A stretch of 7,952 bases of DNA from Deltaproteobacteria bacterium (lineage in GTDB: Bacteria > Desulfobacterota > Desulfomonilia > UBA1062): the NCBI GenBank assembly GCA_023230665.1, contig JALNWY010000144.1:1-7952 (forward strand), given 5' to 3'. Below, piece by piece: positions 1-6,769 of the stretch. The notes below the pieces were generated by a model. It had not been told where the DNA came from and ran no database searches. It saw only the letters and a list, made by a program, of their open reading frames with translations. Position 1 is the stretch's first letter, and the number at the start of each line of letters is the position of its first letter. Position numbers and translations under genes: made by a program.

Positions 1-64
1 CAGTGCTGCATCACATTCATGCCTTGAAAAATATTCGATATAATGGCCGGGAGGCGCGTTGGGG

Positions 65-93
65 TTGACAAAAGGACATGGTTTTTTTAATCT
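65..93 (+). promoter_or_regulatory. Candidate sigma70-type promoter for the sensor kinase gene
   Basis: A perfect -35 hexamer TTGACA at 65-70 is followed after exactly 17 bases by TAATCT at 88-93. The latter keeps the most important -10 positions (first T, second A, last T) but only three of six consensus bases. Transcription would begin near 100 and leave a leader of about 130 bases before the kinase start at 232. The rest of 1-231 shows no convincing gene; short reading frames entering from the left edge close by position 68. The promoter is inferred from consensus only. Confidence 0.4.
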
Positions 94-231
94 GGAGCGC
101 AAGCAGTGGATAATGGCGGGATAAGACAGTCATCAGCACAAATCGTTTCCGCTGAGAACACAGACAGCCGATGCCCACGGGAAAACAACAAGGCGGCGTG
201 ATCAAGAAACCCGATAGAAGACGGGCAAGTC

Positions 232-2775
232 ATGAAAGACCAACTTCCAGAGAGCGTCGATATCTACCGGTGCCTTTTCAGGCTCTGCCCTGATGCGGTC
301 TTTGTCGAGTCCGTTGAAGGGCATATCATTGAATGCAACGAGAAGGCGCTCCAGATGTACGGCTATACCAAGGAGGAGATGCTCGGGCTGAACGTGAGGG
401 ATCTGGTTCATGAACAGGCTGCGGGTATCGTTCCCAAATCATACAGCGAAGAGAACATCACCCAGGGGGTATTTGTCTGGGTCAGCGGCAGAAAGAAAAA
501 CGGGGCAGCCTTTCCTGTCCAATACAGCAACCAGCTCATCACCGTAAACAACCGCCAGTACGTCCTGGCCTTTGTGCGCGATGTCTCCGAACACTATTGG
601 ATCAAACACGACCTTCACCACAACAGGTCCAATCAAACCCCCTGGGACAACCAGGGCATCCCCATCCTGATCCTCACCTGGGAACGTCGCGGCAACACCT
701 TTGTACTCATCGGGTTCGACGATCGCGCAATCACCTCGACAGAGAGCAGGATCCAGAATTTCGTCGGCAAAAGCATTCACGATCTTTACGCGGACAGGCC
801 GGACATACTCAATGACTTCGGCACCTGCAGCACCAACCTGTCGATCATTCGCAGAAAGACCATTTACCGGTTATTCACCACCGGACAAGAGGTCATCGCC
901 GAGATCACCTATGTGCCGGTTTCCGCGAATCTCATTGCCACGCATCTGGAAGACTTTACGGAGAGGGACTCGGCCGAGGCCCTCAACCAGAGCCTGGTGA
1001 AAGGCTCGCCCGTGGGGCTCTCGCTGGTGCAGGACGGAAGGTTTTCGTTCACCAACCCTAAGCTGCAGGAATGCACGGGCTACAGCGAAAACGAGCTTGC
1101 AGAGCTCAATCCCCGCCTTCTCGTACACCCGGATGACCGGCACCTTCTGTCCGGCCTTCTGGACCGCACCAGCCATATAAACCTGGCGGGCAAGCCCATC
1201 GAGATGCGCCTCATCAGGAAGGACATGAACATAACCTGGGCCATGGTCACTGCAACCTCGGTCTTCTACCGGCATAAACAGGCCGTCCTCATCAAGTTCA
1301 TGGACATCACCGAGCTCAAGCAGGCCAGACAGAAACTCGATGAGCTCACCTCGCTGCAGTCTTCTATCATGGCCGCCATCCCCCACGCGGTCATTGTTCT
1401 CAAAGACCGCACCATCAGCTTTGCCAACCATGCGGTCGAGCCTGTGTTCGGCTGGAAGCCGGAAGAGCTCGTCGGCAAGAGCATGCGCGTTCTCTTCCGC
1501 TCTCAGAAAGAGTATGATGGAGGGGGGAAGAAGTTTTACCCACTTCTCACGAATAGGCAAACCTATTCCATGGAGTTCACCTACCGTCACCGGCACGGTC
1601 ACGATGTGGTGTGCCTTACCAGCGTGTCGCGGATCAAAGGTGCGGACAAGGGCGACAACACCCGCATCGTTGCAACCCATACGGATATCACCGGAAAGAA
1701 GCGTGCCGAAGAGCGCCTTCAGGAAAGCCAGCGGGTACTGTCCACGCTCATGGGCAACATTCCGGGCATGGCATACCGGCTCAGGCCGGGGAAGGAATGG
1801 CCCGTGGAATTCGTGAGCGAGGGCAGCCTCGATCTCACCGGATATAGCCCTGCGGATCTCGTGGACAGCAAGGTCACGTCCTACCGCCGGCTCATTCATC
1901 CGAACGACCGCACGGCAGTCCGGGAGAGGGTGAAAAAAGCCCTGAAGGCCGGCGAACATTTCGAGATAATATATCGCATCATCCGGGCCGACAAAAAGGT
2001 TCGCTGGGTCTGTGAGCGGGGCCTGGGCATCTACTCGCCTTCAGGAAAAATCGCGGCCGTAGAGGGACTGATCACCGATGTCACCGAGCACAAACAGGCC
2101 GAGCTGGCGCTTGAGCAGTCGCGCCGGCAACTGAGTCTTCATGCTGATCACCTGGATATGCTGCTTGAGGGCGTACGCACCGAGATCGCCCGGGAGATCC
2201 ACGACGAGCTCGGCCAGATCCTCTCAGCCCTCAAGATGGACCTCTTCTGGCTCAGCCGCAGGATCCCGGAGAAGAGCTCCGACATGATCCAGAAGGTCCA
2301 GTCCATGATGCTGCTCCTGGATTCAACCATCAAGACGGTCGAGCGGATATTGGTGACCCTGAGGCCTTCGATGCTCGACGAGCTCGGGCTGACCGCTGCA
2401 ATCGAATGGCTGGGCGAGGAGTTCCAGGGCAGGACAGGCATTGTCTGCGAGGCTGTCCTCGAGCCCACGCCCGAGCGTCTCATCACCGATGACAAGATAT
2501 CGACCGCTCTGTTTCGGATCTGCCAGGAGGCCCTCACCAACATCATCCGCCATTCCCGGGCGACCACCGTGCAGATCGCGCTTAAGACCGTAGACAACCA
2601 GATCGAGCTCCAGGTAAGCGATAACGGGATCGGCATATCCAAGCAGGACATCAGAAAGTCCGACTCTTTCGGGCTGCTCGGCATCAGGGAGCGGGTCAAC
2701 CTTCTGGGCGGCCGGGTGAATATTGCAGGCAGGAAGGGAAAGGGCACTGTTCTCCGGGTGCGCATACCCTTATAG
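232..2775 (+). CDS. Cytoplasmic multi-PAS sensor histidine kinase, NarX/HisKA_3 class
   Basis: This 847-residue kinase of a two-component system should autophosphorylate on His and pass the phosphate to a NarL/LuxR-type response regulator. Five PAS-like domains are visible at about residues 12-122, 144-245, 255-365, 376-490 and 502-620; several end in the typical D-I/V-T/S-E pattern. The second is the most divergent. The last, with its HPNDR and RWV motifs, looks like the PAS_3 type. The HisKA_3 dimerisation box is EIAREIHDELGQ with phospho-acceptor His657, and the ATPase domain has N-box Asn770, DNGIGIS starting at Asp797, and a GLLGIRERV box. No signal peptide or membrane helix is seen, so it probably senses a soluble or redox cue. 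ATG at 232 is the first start after an in-frame stop at 199-201; its ribosome-binding site is weak. No response regulator lies in the window. The glycyl radical operon downstream is its likely target by analogy with TdiS/TdiR, which is inference. Confidence 0.93.
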   Translation: MKDQLPESVDIYRCLFRLCPDAVFVESVEGHIIECNEKALQMYGYTKEEMLGLNVRDLVHEQAAGIVPKSYSEENITQGVFVWVSGRKKNGAAFPVQYSNQLITVNNRQYVLAFVRDVSEHYWIKHDLHHNRSNQTPWDNQGIPILILTWERRGNTFVLIGFDDRAITSTESRIQNFVGKSIHDLYADRPDILNDFGTCSTNLSIIRRKTIYRLFTTGQEVIAEITYVPVSANLIATHLEDFTERDSAEALNQSLVKGSPVGLSLVQDGRFSFTNPKLQECTGYSENELAELNPRLLVHPDDRHLLSGLLDRTSHINLAGKPIEMRLIRKDMNITWAMVTATSVFYRHKQAVLIKFMDITELKQARQKLDELTSLQSSIMAAIPHAVIVLKDRTISFANHAVEPVFGWKPEELVGKSMRVLFRSQKEYDGGGKKFYPLLTNRQTYSMEFTYRHRHGHDVVCLTSVSRIKGADKGDNTRIVATHTDITGKKRAEERLQESQRVLSTLMGNIPGMAYRLRPGKEWPVEFVSEGSLDLTGYSPADLVDSKVTSYRRLIHPNDRTAVRERVKKALKAGEHFEIIYRIIRADKKVRWVCERGLGIYSPSGKIAAVEGLITDVTEHKQAELALEQSRRQLSLHADHLDMLLEGVRTEIAREIHDELGQILSALKMDLFWLSRRIPEKSSDMIQKVQSMMLLLDSTIKTVERILVTLRPSMLDELGLTAAIEWLGEEFQGRTGIVCEAVLEPTPERLITDDKISTALFRICQEALTNIIRHSRATTVQIALKTVDNQIELQVSDNGIGISKQDIRKSDSFGLLGIRERVNLLGGRVNIAGRKGKGTVLRVRIPL

Positions 2776-2920
2776 TGAGACCATCTCTTGGTATTGCCGT
2801 CTGTCCGGCCTTCACAACAAGGAATGGGAAAGCCCCCGACACGGTGATCAGGGAACCCACCAGGTCGGAGATCAACGCAATACCGGCGTCCGGGCAGTAA
2901 ACAGGCAATAAGGGGCGCGC

Positions 2921-2937
2921 ATAGGAAACATCCCTAT
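2921..2937. repeat. Inverted repeat ATAGG-N7-CCTAT, candidate operator
   Basis: Perfect 5-bp arms at 2921-2925 and 2933-2937 flank a 7-base spacer. A related half, TAGGAA, recurs at 2957-2962 next to the palindrome TCCTAGGA. The 17-bp dyad is the size expected for a dimeric regulator such as a NarL-type protein, but 5-bp arms can arise by chance and no binding protein is identified. Confidence 0.3.
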
Positions 2938-2965
2938 ACTTCACCAGAATATGTCCTAGGAACAA

Positions 2966-2993
2966 CCGGATTATGCTGATAGTCCGGCGGGAC
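2966..2993 (+). repeat. Overlapping small hairpins CCGGA-N12-TCCGG and GTCC-GGCG-GGAC
   Basis: CCGGA at 2966-2970 pairs with TCCGG at 2983-2987 across 12 bases. The right arm also belongs to a second short dyad, GTCC (2982-2985) with GGAC (2990-2993). In addition CGGCGG at 2985-2990 can pair with CCGCCG at 3019-3024. No T-run follows, so this is not an intrinsic terminator; it could be an operator or a leader-RNA fold. Confidence 0.25.
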
Positions 2994-3030
2994 GAACTCT
3001 GGTGCATGATTCAGGACTCCGCCGATAGTT

Positions 3031-3047
3031 CATAGCCAGTATCTATG
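3031..3047. repeat. Inverted repeat CATAG-N7-CTATG, candidate operator
   Basis: Perfect 5-bp arms at 3031-3035 and 3043-3047 flank a 7-base spacer, 40 bases before the glycyl radical enzyme start. It shares the ATAG/CTAT core with the dyad at 2921-2937, but with a 7-base rather than 9-base gap between the cores, so the two may not bind the same protein. It abuts the palindrome GGTTAACC at 3047-3054. Confidence 0.3.
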
Positions 3048-3073
3048 GTTAACCTTTTTTCAAACAGATAGAA

Positions 3074-3080
3074 AAGGAGG
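3074..3080 (+). promoter_or_regulatory. Strong ribosome binding site of the glycyl radical enzyme
   Basis: AAGGAGG sits six bases before ATG 3087, a near-perfect anti-16S match. It fixes the start codon and implies efficient translation. Confidence 0.85.
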
Positions 3081-3086
3081 GAACGG

Positions 3087-5564
3087 ATGTCGAGCGCCTC
3101 AGCCGCAGAACATATCGAACAAAGGGAGATAATCGGCGCGCCGTCCACGGCGCGGGTGGAGAAGCGCTATCAGGAGCTTCTTGATAACGAGCCGTGCATT
3201 GACTCCGAACGGGCGGTCCTCTTTACCGAACACATGAGGCAGCACTGGACCGAGCCTCGGTATCTCCGGGCCGGCGGGGCCTTGAAGCACGTGCTCTCCA
3301 ATCTCACTGCAAAGATCTGGGACGGCGAGCTCATCGTGGGCAACTGCTCGCGGCATTTCAAGGGCACCCAGGTCTATCCAGAGTATGAGTGCTGGATGAT
3401 GGAGGGTTTCAAGAATATCAAGCGCGAGGAAGAGCGCTATATGGAAGGCTCTCTGCAGGAAAAAAAAGGCGACCGCCTGGGCATCTATCTGATCTACCCC
3501 GAGGACAAAGAGGAGATCCTGGAGGTAGCCAAGTTCTGGGAGGGCAAGGACTGGCGGAGCCTGGCGGAGAAGTATCTGCGCGAGACCAAGGAAGATTTCG
3601 AGCTGGTCGAGAAGTGGATGCAGCAGCTCGTGTTTCTGCGGTTCATGTTCGACGTTCCCGAGGGGCGGCTGATCGTTGACTACCAGAAGATCATCGACGA
3701 GGGAGTCGAGGGCATCATCAAACGAATCAATGGCAAGATTGCAGGACTGGGTGACCTGAACACGAAAGAGCTTTTCGACAAATACAACTTCTACCAGGGT
3801 GTGAAGATGGCGCTCGAGGGCCTGGTCGCCTATGCCGAAAACCACGCCAAAGAAGCCGAGAGACTCGCGGGCGAGTGCAAAGACCCTGCCCGGAAGAAAG
3901 AACTGCTCGAGATCGCGAGAATTTGCCGCAAGGTTCCGAGGAAGCCTGCGGACACCTTCCACGAAGCCATGCAGTCGTTCTGGTTCACGCACGTAGTCCT
4001 CTTTATTGAGCTCAATGGCCGCGGCATTTCCCCGGGGCGCTTCGACCAGTACATGTACCGGCCCTTCAAGGCGGACCGGGATTCGGGCAATCTCACGGAG
4101 CAGGAGGCGCTCGAGTTGCTCGAGCTCATGCGGGTCAAGTGCGGCGAGATCAGCCGCGCGCACGCGACATTCACGGAATCCTACCTGGGAGGCAGCGTGT
4201 ATCAGAACATGACCCTGGGCGGATGCGACCGGTACGGCAATCCGAGCGACAACGAGCTCTCGAAGCTGGTGCTCCAGGCCGGCATCAATGTGAAGACCTG
4301 GCAGCCGACGCTTTCGGTGCGCTGGCGTGAGGATATGGACGAGGAGTTCAAGCACAAGGCGGTGGAGTGTATCAAGGCCGGCTCCGGCTATCCCGCACTC
4401 TTCAACGACGCTATAGCCACCGAGCGATTCATCAAGACCTCAGGCGCCAATATCGAGGACGCCCGAGACTGGGCCCCCTGCGGGTGTGTCGACATGCAGA
4501 TCTGCGGCAAGCGCATGCCCATGTATGCGGTGCCGCACACCAACAACCTCAAGATCTTCGAACTGGTCCTTCACCAGGGAATCAACCCGGTCACCGGCGA
4601 CAAGCTGCTCGATGTCAAGATCGACATGAACACAGCCACCTTCGAGCAGATCGTGGAGGAGTACATCCGGGTGCAGGACATCATCGTCAAGCGCGAGGAG
4701 GAGTTCTGCAACACGATCATGCTGGTGCACAACGACCTGGGCCTGGTGCATCCGATCATGACCGCACTGTTGGACGACTGCATTGACAAGGGCATGGATG
4801 CTTACGAGGGCGGTTGCCGGTACAGCGACTCTCCCTACGTGATTTCCTGCGGCGTGGTGAGCGTGGCTAATTCGCTGGCCGCGATCAAGAAGGTGGTGTT
4901 CGAGGACAAGAAGATCACGATGGCCGAGCTGATGGAGGTGATCAAAAACAACTTCGAGGGCAAGGATAAGCTCAGGAGGCTGCTGCTCGACGCGCCGAAG
5001 TACGGCAATGACGACGACTATGTGGATCTCATGCTCGCCAAACTCTATGATGCCTGGTCAGACTCTGCCCAGAGCGTAAAGAATTGGGTTGGCGGGCCGT
5101 GGAGGCCGAGCACGCTTTCGGTGACCACGCAGGTGCTGCACGGCAAAGCCTGCGGCGCTACTCCCGACGGCCGGCTTGCGGGTGATTTCGTTGCGGACGG
5201 CGCGCTCTCAGCCTTCCCGGGAACGGACCTGAACGGTCCCACAAGCCTGATCAAGTCTGCCACCAAGGTCAATGCCTTAAACCTGCAGTGTACGCTCTTC
5301 AATATGAAGTTCAATCCCTCAGCGATCGAAGGCAGGGAGGGCGCCGAAAAGTTCATCTATCTCAACGACGCCTACTTCAATCTGGGCGGGTACCAAGTAC
5401 AGTACAACATCGTGGACCGCAACATGCTCATCGACGCTCAGAAGCACCCGGAAAAATATACGGATCTCATGGTCCGGGTTGCCGGGTTCACTGCGCGATT
5501 TATCGATCTCGGTCCCGAAGTGCAGAGACAGGTGATCGAGAGGACACAGTTCTCCGAGGTGTAA
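3087..5564 (+). CDS. Glycyl radical enzyme (pyruvate formate-lyase family), substrate unknown
   Basis: This 825-residue cytoplasmic enzyme has the full length and layout of the PFL/glycerol-dehydratase-like superfamily: an N-terminal PFL-type domain over most of the chain and a C-terminal glycyl radical domain. The radical site is RVAGF with Gly800, 25 residues from the C-terminus as usual. The active-site loop is PCGCVDMQICGK; Cys467 is the expected thiyl residue, with Cys465 and Cys473 close by. Glycerol and choline lyases and 4-hydroxyphenylacetate decarboxylase have Cys-x-Glu here, whereas this protein has Cys-Val-Asp (Asp469). It lacks the Cys-Cys pair of true pyruvate formate-lyase. Other family marks are DDELIVGN-like DGELIVGN near residue 80, SPGRFDQYMY near 315, and GGCRYSDSP near 575. 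The activase gene follows and a PreA-like flavoprotein lies beyond it. Candidate chemistries are a dehydratase, decarboxylase, C-S/C-N lyase or fumarate-adding enzyme; the sequence alone does not decide. Family certain, substrate unknown. Confidence 0.95.
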   Translation: MSSASAAEHIEQREIIGAPSTARVEKRYQELLDNEPCIDSERAVLFTEHMRQHWTEPRYLRAGGALKHVLSNLTAKIWDGELIVGNCSRHFKGTQVYPEYECWMMEGFKNIKREEERYMEGSLQEKKGDRLGIYLIYPEDKEEILEVAKFWEGKDWRSLAEKYLRETKEDFELVEKWMQQLVFLRFMFDVPEGRLIVDYQKIIDEGVEGIIKRINGKIAGLGDLNTKELFDKYNFYQGVKMALEGLVAYAENHAKEAERLAGECKDPARKKELLEIARICRKVPRKPADTFHEAMQSFWFTHVVLFIELNGRGISPGRFDQYMYRPFKADRDSGNLTEQEALELLELMRVKCGEISRAHATFTESYLGGSVYQNMTLGGCDRYGNPSDNELSKLVLQAGINVKTWQPTLSVRWREDMDEEFKHKAVECIKAGSGYPALFNDAIATERFIKTSGANIEDARDWAPCGCVDMQICGKRMPMYAVPHTNNLKIFELVLHQGINPVTGDKLLDVKIDMNTATFEQIVEEYIRVQDIIVKREEEFCNTIMLVHNDLGLVHPIMTALLDDCIDKGMDAYEGGCRYSDSPYVISCGVVSVANSLAAIKKVVFEDKKITMAELMEVIKNNFEGKDKLRRLLLDAPKYGNDDDYVDLMLAKLYDAWSDSAQSVKNWVGGPWRPSTLSVTTQVLHGKACGATPDGRLAGDFVADGALSAFPGTDLNGPTSLIKSATKVNALNLQCTLFNMKFNPSAIEGREGAEKFIYLNDAYFNLGGYQVQYNIVDRNMLIDAQKHPEKYTDLMVRVAGFTARFIDLGPEVQRQVIERTQFSEV

Positions 5565-5648
5565 GGGGCATAGGAACAATGATGCCGGAATATCTGACGA
5601 AAGAGAAGCAGGCACAAAAGCCAAGCTCATCTGCGACGAATAATCCCG

Positions 5649-5719
5649 GCCTGTCCGGGGTGCATTCAACCCCCGAACCGAGAGTGCATCCTGAAGCTGC
5701 ATCCCGGGCAGGCTTTTTT
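5649..5719 (+). terminator. Long-loop hairpin plus six T's between enzyme and activase genes
   Basis: Bases 5649-5664 pair with 5698-5713 over 16 base pairs, all Watson-Crick except two G-U wobbles, and the right arm is followed directly by TTTTTT at 5714-5719. This has the form of an intrinsic terminator, although the 33-base loop is unusually large. It lies 85 bases after the glycyl radical enzyme stop and 91 bases before the activase start. It would make abundant enzyme mRNA and less activase mRNA, which suits a catalyst-substrate pair of proteins. A competing hairpin, GGGGT (5657-5661) with ACCCC (5669-5673), uses part of the same left arm. Confidence 0.7.
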
Positions 5720-5806
5720 GCACAACGAAAGAGATGTTTTAGACAGGTTGAAGAGAAAGTTTAAAGTAATGACTGCGTGAGCACAGCACACGAGAGAGGA
5801 TGACTC

Positions 5807-5810
5807 AGGA
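5807..5810 (+). promoter_or_regulatory. Ribosome binding site bearing on the activase start choice
   Basis: AGGA at 5807-5810 touches ATG 5811 with no spacer, so it would serve the in-frame ATG at 5820 (9-base spacer) better. A second element, GAGG at 5796-5799, is 11 bases before ATG 5811. The true start is therefore 5811 or 5820; the difference is three residues. Confidence 0.4.
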
Positions 5811-6725
5811 ATGACCATTATGCCGGCTAACACCGGGATGATAACCGAGATCAAGAAGTTCGCCACCCATGACGGACCCGGCATCAGGACCACGGTGTTT
5901 CTCAAGGGCTGTCCGCTTCACTGCGCGTGGTGCTCGAACCCGGAGACCATCGAGACTTTCAGCCAGCTCTACTTCCGGCCCAAGCGGTGCAAGGGTTTCG
6001 GCGCGTGTGTCGATATCTGCCCGGAAAAGGCCGTGGGTATGGATATCGATGCAAAGGTGGACCGCAAGAAGTGCACCTTATGCATGAAATGCGCGGCCGA
6101 GTGCCCCAACAGCGCATTCATGCAGATCGGCGAGATCTACAGCCTGAGCGATCTCATGAGAGAGATCGAGAAGGACAAGCCGTTTTACGGCAAGGAAGGC
6201 GGAGTCACCCTAAGCGGCGGAGAGCCGCTGTTCCAGGCGGGATTTACCCTGCAGATCTTTAAGAGAAGCAAGGAAATCGGTATCTCCACAGTCCTTGACA
6301 CCTCAGGGTGCGCGGCATCCGAGGTGGTGAGGGAGATCATGGAGTATACGGATCTGATCCTGTTGGACATCAAGCATATGGACCCTCAGATGCACCGGCA
6401 GGGCACCGGGGTTGACAACGTGCTCATTCTCAAGAATGCCCGGATCATGGCGTCCATGAGAGAGATGCGGGTGTCCCTGCCGCTGATCCCCGACTACAAC
6501 GACAGCGAAGAAAACCTTTCGGCCACGGCCGAGTTCGCGCTCTCGCTGGGAGTGGACCATATCGATATAAACCCGCTGCACAAGCTCGGCGCCGACAAGT
6601 ACACCTGCCTGGGACTCGCATCCCCGTACGATGCATATCGTCCACTGGACAAGCAGGATGTGATGAAAGCCCGTGATATCGTCAAGGCACACGGCCTGAA
6701 GGTCACGGTCGGGCGCATGATGTAG
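5811..6725 (+). CDS. Glycyl-radical enzyme activating enzyme (radical SAM activase)
   Basis: This 304-residue radical SAM protein generates the glycyl radical on the upstream enzyme using S-adenosylmethionine. The signature HDGPGIRTTVFLKGCP is present, with the SAM-cluster motif C34-x3-C38-x2-C41 and the SAM-binding SGGEP at 135-139. Between them lies a two-cluster ferredoxin insert, as in activases of the glycerol dehydratase and hydroxyphenylacetate decarboxylase type and unlike the short PFL activase. The second cluster motif is complete (Cys88, 91, 94, 98). The first is C60-x5-C66-x3-C70: the expected second Cys is Phe63 (codon TTC), leaving three ligands. The start could be 5811 or 5820, and even ATG 5838 would keep the whole domain. 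Its place directly after the GRE marks them as partners. It lies beyond a probable terminator and is followed after 44 bases by the flavoprotein gene. Confidence 0.94.
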   Translation: MTIMPANTGMITEIKKFATHDGPGIRTTVFLKGCPLHCAWCSNPETIETFSQLYFRPKRCKGFGACVDICPEKAVGMDIDAKVDRKKCTLCMKCAAECPNSAFMQIGEIYSLSDLMREIEKDKPFYGKEGGVTLSGGEPLFQAGFTLQIFKRSKEIGISTVLDTSGCAASEVVREIMEYTDLILLDIKHMDPQMHRQGTGVDNVLILKNARIMASMREMRVSLPLIPDYNDSEENLSATAEFALSLGVDHIDINPLHKLGADKYTCLGLASPYDAYRPLDKQDVMKARDIVKAHGLKVTVGRMM

Positions 6726-6759
6726 CGAGAAGCTTTCACAGAGTAAACACACCACAACT

Positions 6760-6765
6760 AGGAGG
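6760..6765 (+). promoter_or_regulatory. Ribosome binding site of the PreA-like gene
   Basis: AGGAGG lies four bases before ATG 6770, a strong match with slightly short spacing. It supports that start and translation as part of the operon. Confidence 0.75.
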
Positions 6766-6769
6766 AAAT

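Larger units (their letters stand above)
2776..3086. other. 311-bp intergenic control region upstream of the glycyl radical enzyme
   Basis: No reading frame here looks coding, and no clear terminator follows the kinase stop. The gap holds several short inverted repeats, listed separately, the palindromes TCCTAGGA (2954-2961) and GGTTAACC (3047-3054), and repeated ATAG/CTAT elements. I see no convincing -35/-10 pair and no good -24/-12 sigma54 site. The size and the density of symmetric elements suggest a regulated promoter for the downstream operon. Confidence 0.5.

Noticed and set aside
24..44. TTGAAA and a perfect TATAAT as a promoter
   Set aside because: The hexamers are only 9 bases apart, too close for a sigma70 promoter; the TATAAT might still act with a poorer -35.
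17..205. 62-codon minus-strand frame in the leader
   Set aside because: No good ribosome site and a composition without a recognisable pattern; it overlaps the candidate promoter of the kinase.
871..1959. 362-codon open frame on the minus strand inside the kinase gene
   Set aside because: It is antisense to PAS domains with clear family motifs, and its translation shows no motif of its own.
3099..4355. 418-codon open frame on the minus strand inside the glycyl radical enzyme gene
   Set aside because: It lies wholly opposite a clearly homologous enzyme and has low-complexity Leu/Val/His-rich content typical of the antisense of a GC-biased gene; no domain is recognisable.
3087..5564. Naming the enzyme pyruvate formate-lyase, benzylsuccinate synthase or 4-hydroxyphenylacetate decarboxylase
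   Set aside because: It lacks the Cys-Cys pair of pyruvate formate-lyase and the Cys-x-Glu of the decarboxylase, and no small subunits of benzylsuccinate synthase or of the decarboxylase are present nearby.
5579..5764. 61-codon plus-strand frame (MMPEYLTKEK...) between enzyme and activase
   Set aside because: It has a nearby AGGA, but it runs straight through the terminator stem and T-run, is Ser/Pro-rich with no recognisable domain, and is better explained as non-coding. Conservation in relatives would reopen the question.
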